Shown here piece after piece: positions 24,101 through 36,100 of a DNA stretch of 64,000 nt. The notes under the pieces are model-generated. The model was not told the origin of the DNA. It saw nothing but the letters and a program-made list of their open reading frames with translations, and did no database searches. The stretch is taken from assembly GCA_037367405.1 (NCBI GenBank), contig JAZKJV010010544.1:186001-250000 (forward strand). The letters are read 5' to 3'. Origin of the DNA: Ottelia alismoides. Its lineage: Eukaryota > Streptophyta > Magnoliopsida > Alismatales > Hydrocharitaceae. The position numbers and the translations under genes were made by a program. Each line of letters begins with the position of its first letter. Within the stretch, counting starts at the first letter, position 1.

Positions 24101-27100
24101 GTTGCAGGGTTGGGCAGGCTTGGGTACTGTTCATAGGGCTGGGTGAATAGTAAACTGTGAGGAGAGGGTACCCCTGTCAATAGTACCCAACCCAACCCTG
24201 CCCAACCCTGCAACCAAACGAACCCTTTGGGATTGTAGCAGAAGGCAGATGAGATGTGGGAGGCGGTAGCATCTTGTATCCGAAGGGTAGCTAAAGAAAT
24301 GCTAAGCGAGTCAAAGAGAGGAGCTCCATGCCAAAAGGAGGCTTGGTGGTGGAGTGGAGGGGTGCAAGAGAAGCTCAAAATTAAAAGAGCATGCTTTAAA
24401 ACTATGTCTATGAATAGAACAGAGGAAACTGTCACAAATTACAAAATAGCGAAGAAGGAAGCAAAGACGGCTGTAAGCGAAGTTAAGTCAAAAGCTTATG
24501 AAGTTATGTACAAAAATCACGACTCTAAGGAGGGTCAGAAGGATATATTCAAGTTGGCCAAATCAAAAGAAAGAAAGACCCAAGACCTTTCTCAAGTGAG
24601 ATGCATTAAGGATGAAGAAGGTCACATGCTTGTTACCCAGAAGGATATAGAGACTAGATGGAAGCAGTATTTCCATAAACTTTTTATTGGGGAAGGAAAT
24701 AGAGAGATCACTTTGGGTGATCTAGCTAGTAGTAAAAGCTACTTGAATCATGCGAGCTATAGACGAATACAAAGAAAGGAAGTAGAGGAGGCTTTGAAGG
24801 TTATAAGACATGGGAAAGGTATAGGACCGAATCACATTCCTGTAGAAGTTTGGAGAGTTTTAGGTGAGCGTGGTTTGATTTGGCTTACAAATTTATTCAA
24901 TGTTATTTGGTGAAGCAAGAAAATGCCTGAAGATTGGAGAAGTGTCGTGGTGTCTCTTTACAAGAACAAGGGGGACATTCAAAATCGTTCAAATAAAAGA
25001 GGTATCAAGCTGATGAGTCACACTATGAAATTTTATGAATGTGGATCGAAAGAAGGTTGAGGTAAGGAGCTTCAAAAAAAAAGAAGGTTGAGGTAAGTTT
25101 CCAAAGTAAAAGAAAATCAATTTAGATACATGTCAAGTCGCTCAACCATTGAAGTTATCCATTTGATGAGAACAATGAAGATTTATAGAGGTAAAAGAAA
25201 AACCTCCATATGTTTTTTATTGATTTGGAGAAGACTTATGATTCTATTCCAGGTGAGATATTGTGGAAAGTTTTGGAGAAGAGACAAGTACATGTCCTAT
25301 ACGTTAACCTCATAAAGGATATGTATGATAGGACTTTATCTTGTGTAGGGATCCAGTCTGGGAAGACTAACTATTTTGACATCAACATTGGTTTACATCA
25401 AGGTTCAACTTTGAGTCCATTTCTTTTTACTTTGATTATGGATGACTTGACATGTCACATCCTGACATGTCACATTCAGGATGAGATACATTGCTGTGTG
25501 TTATTTGCTGATGATATTGTGCTGATTGATGAGACTAGAAATGGAGTGAATGAGAAGCTTGAGTTCTGGAGACATGTATTGGAGACAAAAGGATTTCGTA
25601 TCAGTAGGGCTAAGACTGAATATAAGGAGTACACTTTTGATGGAAGCAATGGTGAAGGAATCGATGTGAAGATTGTTAACGATAACATTCAGAAGAGATT
25701 TTTTTAGATACTTAGGATCTATTTTGCAACATGATGTGGAAAGTGATGGAGATGTTACTAATATAATAAATGCAGGCTGGCTAAAGTTGAGAAGAGCCTC
25801 TGATGCTCTCTGTGATAAGAAAATTTCTTTGAAAATCAAAGGAAAGTTCTACAAAGCAGCAGTGAGACCTGTTACGATCTGTGGATCTGAATGTTGGCTT
25901 GTAAACCATAGACACGTGCAGAGAATGGCAAAAGCAGAAATGAAAATGCTAAGGTGGATGTGTAAACACGCATGTAAAGAACGGATTCGGAATGATGAAC
26001 TCAGGATGAAAGTTGGTGTACCTCCAATCGAGGATAAGATGCGAGAAAAACGCTTAAGGTGGTTTGGCCATTTGCAAAGGAGGTCAACTGATGCACCAGT
26101 TAGGAGATAAGAGTTTTGAGATGTTGAGCCGGCTAAGAGAGGGCGAGGAAGGCTCAAGAAGTGTTGGAATGAGACTAAAAAAAGGGAACTTAATTTTTTG
26201 GATCTAAGCATGAGAATGGCCCAAGATAGATATGAATGGAGGCAAAGAATCTATGTAACCGACCCTACTTAATGTGGAAAAGGATTTGTTGTTGTTGATT
26301 AGTTCTTCAGGCCTAGGATTTAGTCGAGTGTTAAAATGATCTCTACCACATGAGGACCCACCTAGCCCGCTAATTGGCTCTAAGAAAAGCATGAAATCAT
26401 GCATGTGTTGATTAGAGAAGTCCGATTGAAAAGTAGCCAACCATGTATCGTCCATTCAAATGTCAGAAACTAAAGCATCAAGATTTGTTGCGAGTGCGAA
26501 GATAATAAACAATAGAATTGTTAACGTTGTTTTTAAAATAGATTTCTAAAGTTTATTACATAGAAAGTTTTATGTTAGGTGCGAAGGTATAGAGAGGTTT
26601 GAATTGAAATACATAAACATGGAATATAATAAAAAATGAATAATGAAAGATCCCAAAATATCTCAAGATCTCTACCATGGCCTCAAATTTTGCCAAACTT
26701 CGGTCACATTTTGATTTCGACAAGTGAGAAAATTGACACGAAAAACTAAAATTCAGCATGGTTTTGGTCATTGATATGTTGGTCGAAATTGGCATTTAAG
26801 GCCTTGATCTCTACAATCTCCAAAGAATATTCCACAAGATCTACGTGATCTCATGGGGATATTCTAAGGATTCAGAAAAACGGCAAAAGATATAAATATT
26901 CAACTCCTCAGTTGAAACATAATCATTGATCATGCTCAACTTGGAGGTAAGAATTGAGATGTGCTTCTTTAGCAAAGTTGTGGTGAATATTGAAGGATAT
27001 GGTATAATCCTCAAGCGCATCACGGAAGTGTGAGCGTCGTATCGAATACGACGAGGAACGACTAGTCCGACTAGTTGTTCTATGCAGCAGAATTTAAAAA

Positions 27101-30100
27101 AAAATCATGCGACGAAACCATATGATCCAAGAACACTTCTCGGATCGTTTACGTCTAAACCATAAACAAGTAATAGGATTACCTCTTGAAGCGTGGTTGC
27201 GATCGAGTCTCTAAACGAAGAGACCTCCTATCTCAAGTCCGATCCGATGGAGGAGACGCTTGCGAGCGCGAGGATGAATCGTGTGCTTCTCGCAATCCAT
27301 GTTGATGATCCAAGCGGCGGATCTCCTGATCTCGACACACGAGATCTGACGTCTTCTTCACGAGCGAGACGCACCGAAGGAGACGGAGATCCACGAGCAG
27401 ACGATCGGGCAGCATAACGACGACGCTGGGCGATGGAGAACCTCTCTAGGGCATCCATGGTGGACGGCCATGAGAGGGAGAGAGAGTAGGCGTGTAGAGT
27501 GGAAGAGAGAGAGAGAGAGACTTATGTTCTCTTGGTGTATAGAAGAGCAAAGGGGTGTCTCTTCTTTCATAGGGTTTTGGGATTCATGGATCTCAATACA
27601 TGGGATATATAAAATCAATGATTGAAATTGATTTATGTCTAATCCAATGGTCAAGATTGTTGTTGGTAAAAGCCAACAACTTGTGATTTAATTTAGATCA
27701 AATATATTTGACAAATCAAATATACATCAATCCTAAAATTAAACCAATCAAATAAGGAGACAAATTCCATGGAGATCTCAATCCCATTGGAATATAGTGG
27801 ACGGCCACTTATTTCCAAGTGGGGCAATCTCATGAAATCTCATGAGATTGCATATCTCCATTAAATTCTCCATTATTTATTCAACAATTTTTGTTGTGAT
27901 TTATTCTTCAAAAATAATTCATAATTAATTTTGAGAATATTGCAATCTTACCATTGGAAAATTGTGAATCACATTCACAACCCAAAACAAAATATAATTT
28001 ATATTTTCAATTAATTACACAATGTGTATCCAATACACGTTAATAATTAATCAACAAATATAAATTATAATTAGCTCTCACTAATACATTATAAATCACA
28101 TTTATAATATATTATGAAGGGGTTGGGGAAGCTGCACCGGCGGGTGTAGCTAACTAGCTGCACCCGGCCATTTTTTTCATTGGTTTTTTGTGTTTTTGAA
28201 ATGAAACCTAGAGGGATTTAAATCACCATATATCACCATGATATCATACCAATTTCAACTAAATTCGACATTTCTATCACCTCCATCAAGGTTATGACAT
28301 TTTAACGGTTTCAGAATTATTGAAATTGACCACATCTAGATGGGCATGCTAGGAGTGTTTGTTTTGCATGAAATTTAAAACACATATTCTTGTCAATAAG
28401 CTAAGTAAATAAACGTGCTCATTTCGGCATCCCGTTTAATTCGTGATTGGTCCGAGGTTTTCTATCCTGAAAACATGCTCATTTCGGCATCCCGTTTAAT
28501 TCGCGATTGGTCCGAGGTTTAGGGGTTTTATGATGTAATGGGGGTATCTGATTGATACCTTCTGTCTTTACGTTTTTCCTCCAATGTACGCATTCCATCT
28601 GTAAGTCTCCTCTTAACTCTTTAATAAATTTGGGGCGAGCACCAACGAGTGCGTCCCCCGCTTTTGAGCGTCAAAAAAAAAGTAAATAAACATAAGTTTT
28701 TTCAAAAAAAATAAAAAATCAATAAGAAAAATGGCCGGGTGTAGCTAGTTGGCTGCACCTACCGGTGCATACTCCCTTTTCCCTATTATGAATAATTGGA
28801 TATTGCTATCCACATTATTCATATCCATGATAATTAAATCACATTTAATCATCTTGGATCTCTTTTTCTCTTATGCCCAAATAATATGAATCACATTCAC
28901 ATTATTCACATCTTTGATAATCAAATCACATTTAATTATGTAAGATAATTCTTCTTATAATATGAATCAAATTCATATTTATTCATGATAATTAAATCAC
29001 ATTTAATTATCCATTTTCTCAATGCTCGGATACATATATCAACAACAAAATTATCCATGAACTCTTTCAAGGATAACGCTTTCTCCGCGAATACTTGGAG
29101 ATAAGGACAGGGCGATTGTATTGTTACACGTATAGTGACTTGGATATTGAGATTATATCTCAAATCCAGATCTCGGGCCGCCCATAGATGCTTGATTAAA
29201 TCAAGACCATAAATCTAATACTCTCATTGCATCTGAATCACATTCAAATCAATGTCCAACATTTGGATCAAGATCAGATTACTTTTCTACTGAGAGGAGC
29301 CACTAAAATCCAGACCCGTTTCATCACTCCATAGGAATGGAAGCGTCATGGTTATACAATAGTTTATGATCACATCACCCTCAGGTATTCCCAATACCTG
29401 TACATCCTGCATACTGGAAGACTCGTAATAAACCCGAAGTATTAGATCAGCTTTATACTGTCTCCTTCAGGGTTTTATCAGTAAGTTTCTCATTTTGATC
29501 ATTGGGAGTTGGTATCGATCATATACTTTCCAAAAGCATATATCATACATAGGTCTTGATCATATACTTTCCAAAAGTATATATCAAACCTACAAATTCA
29601 GTCAAGCTTCCAAAGCGAGACGACCGTGCACACGGAATTTGATTCTTCCCAATATCTCACGAGTGAACTCATGTCTTCCGGTTCAGTAGTGAACATGTAT
29701 GATCCCTTTGAGAGATCGTATTACTCATATACCCTTATATGCACACCAGCGCGCCGGTGTATAGACCTTGGTTAGGTCATCAACCTATTGGTCTGCCAAA
29801 TGTACATACTCAGACATATAGTAACACATCTGTCTCTGGTCAGAGGATGCGTGCCTATATCGTGACAGCATACGATATAGGACTTTGGTTATCTCGATCT
29901 CGTTAAACCAACTCTTTGACCTAACTAATTTGACACCTCCGAATCTCTATTCCTGTGCAGAGGGCATGCATCAAGAGGTCGGTCAGATATCATCCTAACT
30001 GAGAAAGGATTGTCATCTCCTACTCAGGCTGAAGATCATCTCTTAATAATCATTTGACGGTGCTTGATGAGTCCTTAATCTAACTCATTAGATATCCATC

Positions 30101-33100
30101 TAAGCACCAGCCTCTATGATTCAATAATTGAATCAACAGCTTTATGATCATTAAGATGGCCATGGTACATAACCCTAATTGTACTAAAGGACCTATTATG
30201 CAAATTATGTATTATTCATTTCAGATTAGGGAATGATATTTGCAATAACATTTATTGCATAATGGCTCGCCGTGGGCTCGCATGTCCAACAATCTCCCAC
30301 TAGCACAAAGAGCCATTAATGGGCTAATCATTTAAACCCACACTAATGTGACAATCATAGGCTATTTAGAAAATAGCTAGGTAAGCTGATCAGTCACTCT
30401 GTTCCCAAGAGACTACGCCAAGTCCTTTTACGGCACTTGCATATCCCCTAGTAACAGTGCTCGCATCCAATGCGAATGTTGCATCTTATGCAACCAATAC
30501 TCAATTTTGTTACAGTGTCCTTGACACTATAGCTCGATAATTATTATAACTAGTATGCCCATAATCCTTATCAGAATACCTTTATTCCTAGAGATCTTTA
30601 TCTCCTAAGGTATCTACAGTTAAGACCCTTATAGATCACTATCTACAAGGTCTTAAAGTTTTAAAGATAAGACTTTGAGATCACTATCTCTAAGTTTCAT
30701 CATCTTTTGAAGATATTGTTATTACTGCAATCAAGTGTTTTATCTCCATAGTAGGATTAGTAACAGTTTACTACTCCCACTGCATAGAAGACATCTGGCC
30801 TTTGTACACATCATACACACAGCTTCTCGTAACTGATGCACAAGGGCAAGCAGTTTGCATTCACATCCTCAACTCTTTGAGGTGATATCTCTTTAGATAG
30901 GTCAGTACCATATCTTAAGGGAAGGAAGCCTTTCTTGAAATTTTCCAGAAAATGGAATAAGTCCAAGGTATACTACTAATGTGACGGTCCCAATATCCTC
31001 TTCTCTTTGCTTCTGAACGACTTCAGCACTAAGATCTAAGAGATATCCTTGAGATCATATCTCAAGGTATGGAACAACCAAATTATAAAACACTTATTAT
31101 TATCATCCTTAGATCATTCCAGAATCCAAATGATTAGGATATTATCTACATTTAGCTCGATGAACACAATGGCACTCCCACTAAGCTTCACGTGGTTCAT
31201 CAAGATTTTATCTGAAATTATAACATTTATAATTCCATCAAATCTTATGTTCCAACTACAAGAAGCTTATTTGAGTCCAAAGATGGAGTTCTTTAGCTTG
31301 CACACCTTGCTTTCCTCAACCATGAAGCCCTGGGGCTACTTCATTTGAATATCCTCAGAGAGGTATTCATAGAGGAATGAAATCTTGACTCACATCATGA
31401 AGATGTCATAGTCAAGTTGTGTAGCTATGGTTAGCGATATTCTGATGGGTTTAAACATGGTCACTAAAGAGAAAGTCTCATAGCAAGCAATGTCTTCTCT
31501 TCGGTGTGTAGCTCATGGCTACGAACCGTACTTTGAAGGTCTCTACCTTCTCATCAGGTTCCCTCTTTCTCTTGAAGATCCATTTACACCATAATGGGTC
31601 TTACCCATATAGTTGGATCCTCGAGGGTCTACATACAACATTTGTATATGAAGTCTACTTTAGACTTTATTGCTAACATCCATCTTTCCATGATATGATC
31701 TTCAGAAGCATCATCACATGAAGTCTGATAATTTTCAGATTCAACTGACACATGGAATCCATCCTCAAACTTATTTGAAGAGGTATTAATGTTTCATCTT
31801 TAATTGTCTATTTAATTTCCGATTTCAGGAGCCTCATTGTCTTCTCAAGATTAAATGAGTTCTTTTACTTCATTTTCATCTTGATTCTCAAGAGAGTCAT
31901 CCTATAAGAATCATATTCTCAAAGATGAGATCTTTTAAGAATCTCAAGGTCATAAAGTAGGTATCCAATACCATCCTTTATTTTTCTAATGAAGTAGCAC
32001 TCTCTGGTGCTAGATTCCAGCTTTCTAGCATGGAACCTTGTAAGGACATATAATGTAGTCTCTACCACATATATATATCTGGAAACTAAGAGATAATTAT
32101 GCTAAGATTAATCACTGATCAAATCATGTCACACATGATCAATTGTATCTCTCTACAACACTATTGAGTTAAGGTTCATTAGGAGGATTGAGATAGGAAT
32201 GATATTCACTTCTCCATAAGGTATTCCTTGAATTCATCTAATAGGTACTGTCTACCTAGATTAGATCAAATTCTTTAATCTTCCTTCAAACTTTGGTTCT
32301 AAACCAAAATTGTGAAATCTTTGAACATTTCAAAGGTTTCTAAGTGAAGAGAAGAAATCTCATATCACAAATAATCATCAATAGATGTCATATATCCATA
32401 ATGTTTACTATGATATAGATGATTCACATACATCAATATGTATGAGATCCTGAATACCTTGACATCTTACACCTTTCCCAAAGAAGGGTGTATTGGACAT
32501 TTTACTTTGAATACAATATTCATAAGTATGCAAGTTTTGAAATTTTAGACATTCTAAAGTTTATTACTTGTCCATTGATCTCATCAACAGACATATGTCC
32601 AAAACATGATGCCAGATCATTGTCAAATGATCTTTATCCTCCTATTGATCTTTTAAGGTTTAATTTCAGTATTAGAAATGTTAATGAACCATTCATTAAT
32701 TTTTTAATTTAGTAGAGTCCACAAGATTTTAGATTACTATCTGAAATATCTCCATTATAACTCTTTATGATAGGTGTATTACAGAATTCACGTTTATTTC
32801 CAATATTTAGAAACAAACAATGAGTGTATTCTAATATCTAGGTCATAGAGACATTCTCTAAGACTAAGGGCTCTCCCACTGAAATTATGAAGCCTATCAA
32901 TCCAATAGAGATTGTTGCAACAATTGCATCAATATCCACGTGGATGACTATTAAACCTTTAAGATCAAATTTGTAATCTTCTAATACATATGCAACCAGC
33001 AAGTGTCATTAAAAGAGGGAGATAATTATTAGACTTTATCTTATCAAATAAGTAAGTCAATTTCAATGATTATATGTAGATTATTCTGATGTACTATCCG

Positions 33101-36100
33101 ATTCCTTCTCTAAGGATTCTAGATAGATTTGATAGTCATACTATCAACACATCAACTTATTGCAGTATTGGCATTCATCCAACTCTTTGGATGTCATATG
33201 GAAGTCACAGAAGTACAGTTAACTCTTTGACTATATTTCTAACTTGGGTCCAACCCATGCTTCCACTACGCTTCCTTTATCTATAAGCAACCATTGCTCA
33301 AGACAAAGGATCTCTTATGTTGAAAATCAAAAAATTTCAATATAAGAGTATTTCAACATTTATACATGCTTCATATAATATGAATATTCTGAAGCTTCAT
33401 GAATGACTAGAATATAGATAGTAGAATGATGACACTCACCGTATCTACATCCATCTAAACTCTTAAAACTTAGGTTCAGGTAGGTATTCAAATAATTTGA
33501 ATACATCATCTCATATAGAGCCACCATTCTGCACAATGCAGAGAACCATGTCATTCATGATTATATGTCGAGAGCACATATGTATGCCATACCATCTTCT
33601 TAGATTTTATAAGGATTATTAGATAATTACGATCATTATCGACATGTCACTTCAAAAGTACATTCGATGAGATTAAGACTTATAGAGACATACAAACCCT
33701 AGGGTTTTAGTCCTATTGTCTATTCAATTATCATTCCTCATTATTATAAGAAAACTTGCATATAGCAACTACATGCATTATGTGTCCAACTGCAAGTACA
33801 ATATCTTGATCATGGATCCAATCCATGATATTTTACTGGTTATTATTGAGTATATTATTGAGTGGGTTTAATGAAGGATTATCTGAAATAAGAAATTTGC
33901 ATAAACATATATAAATATATAATTTACTTTGATTTAGGAATTTTTATATCAAAGTTGTTTTGCCATGTCAACAATGAAAGTTCATTCCTCAATCGCTTTC
34001 AATGTAAGAGATATACTTACCGTTATATCTCAAGCAAGATCTGGGATCTCCTTCCTTATCTTTGTTACATCCCAATAATATGAGAACATGTAACTTGGAT
34101 AAAAAGAAGCGGGAACACATTCCGCCTTCCAAGTCCAACTTGCATCTCCCAATTCGGTCTTTAACACCCGGGCTCACCACCCCTAAGGTGATGTTGACCC
34201 GTCATTAATTGAATTAACCGTCAACAGGAATACAACTCGCTATGTGTAATCCAATATCGCCCCAATAATATGAGGACCCGATATTGGGGTCACTACGCAT
34301 ACGTCCTTACTCTTTCAAGAAGCGATGAGCCCGATCCAAATGTATCATATGCAGGAGCTGTCACTTCGGGCAGGCATCTCCTACATACAATATCTGGCGA
34401 CGGAACCCTTCGCCTCGATGGGAGACCATGGATGCCACTTATGTGATCCTCCACTTCATATTCAAATTTCAATTAATTATCATGAATCATATTCACATAA
34501 TTAATTCTTCCAAGGGAAATAATAACTCTATTCATAATAGAGTGTTTTAATTTGGATATAATTAACTTAATCATATTAAATTAATTATCAATCCAATTCA
34601 ATCAACAAACTTGATTTTTACTTGACTATATGATATTATCTCAAAATACGTATTAGTTCGAATTTTAATAATTAGAAAATGCATCATAATCTCTCAGGCA
34701 TCATTCGTTCCCTACCCGTTGTCATGGTCAGTACCGGCGGGAGTGGGACGGACCGCATCCGATGCAACCCGCTACCCCAACGATCCCTGACTAGACACCA
34801 TATCCGCCTCGGGAAAAAATAATGCCGAGTCAATCACTTTGTACTTGAGATGATCATCGGTTCTTCAACCGAAATTATACCATATAGTAATAATCAAAAC
34901 ATTTTTTATTATAAGGAAATTTGCTAGACAAATTCCCAATCCTATTCAAGCAAGGAGTTTGATGATTGTGTTTCCAATTATGATCTAAATCAAATCTAAT
35001 CAATTTATTGGTTGAGGCCAAGTCAATTAAGGAAATAATCATCATTCAATATTTCTCAAATATTTTCCATAATTATTTAATGAAATTAACAATTAATTTC
35101 ACTAATTGACAATCACATGATTCTTGATTAGGACTGTAATTTCAGCAACGATCCCTACTTACTAAAATTAACATATCTCAATCAATTTAAATCCAAATTA
35201 GACAAAATCAATTTTCAAAGATTTCTAATTTGATTTAGGACAGAACCTAAGTGATATTTCACGCATTTCGAGGTGGATCAAAACAGTAATTAACTCATTA
35301 ATCATGTTAAGATTCTCAGTTCCTGCAACAGTAAATACATGTTCATTAAAACAACCATATCACGAGCAAACGGAATCCAAATTACGTAAACTCAGATCCT
35401 ATGATTTCCTTATTTAATGGGGAACAAAATCCAAGTTTTATTTTTGTGTTTAAACAATTTGAGCGGGGCCGAAAATAATCATTAAACAGAGATGCGAAAA
35501 TAAAATGCAATAAAAACTTTTGCAACCGTAACGAACCCAAGTCGCCTTCGGTTTTATGGATCGTATCCAAAACCTTCAACCTGGCTCTGATACCACTTGA
35601 AGGATATGGTATAATCCTCAAGCGCATCACGGAAGCATGAGCGTCGTATCGAATACGACGAGAAACGACTAGTCGGACTAGTTGTTCTATGCAGCGGAAT
35701 TTAAAAAAATTCATGCGACGAAACCATATGATCTAAGAACACTTCTCGGATCGTTTCGTCTAAACCATAAACAAGTAATAGGATTACCTCTTGAAGCGTG
35801 GTTGTGATCGAGTCTCTAAACGAAGAGACCTCCTATCTCAAGTCCGATCCGACGGAGGAGACGCTTGCGAGCGCGGGGATGAATCGTGTGCTTCTCGCAA
35901 TCCATGTTGATGATCCAAGCGGTGGATCTCCTAATCTCGACACACGAGATCCGACGTCTTCTTCACGAGCGAGACGCATCGAAGGAGACGGAGATCCACG
36001 AGCAGACAATCGGGCAGCATAACGACGACGTTGCGACGATGGAGAACCTCTCTAGGGCATCCATGGTGGACGACCATGAGAAGGAGAGAGAGAGAGAGTA

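Larger units (their letters stand above)
16041..26301 (+). mobile_element. Full-length RTE-type LINE, split by later insertions
   Basis: An 11-bp target duplication GTTCTTCAGGC flanks it at 16030-16040 and 26302-26312. It begins near ACGACCGGTCCCAAGCC and ends in the TTG-rich tail GTTGTTGTTG typical of RTE. The endonuclease starts [14 protein letters not shown] at about 16474, is cut after ILCLQ at 16570 and resumes [16 protein letters not shown] at 23207. RT follows with [12 protein letters not shown] and [11 protein letters not shown], then the C-terminal tail to about 26170. Removing the two insertions (16571-23206 and 23944-24225) leaves about 3.3 kb, the usual full RTE length. Stops and frameshifts show it is inactive. 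Confidence 0.93.
26991..30291 (-). repeat. 3' LTR of the 11.2-kb Copia, with nested MULE
   Basis: 3301 bp; subtracting the 665-bp MULE and one 9-bp target copy gives 2627 bp, the same as its partner. Blocks such as ATCACGGAAG and AGCGCGCCGGTGTATAG are shared between the two LTRs. Confidence 0.92.

Noticed and set aside
31049..31348. 99-residue plus-strand frame
   Set aside because: It is the shadow of the decayed Copia RT on the minus strand ([13 protein letters not shown]).
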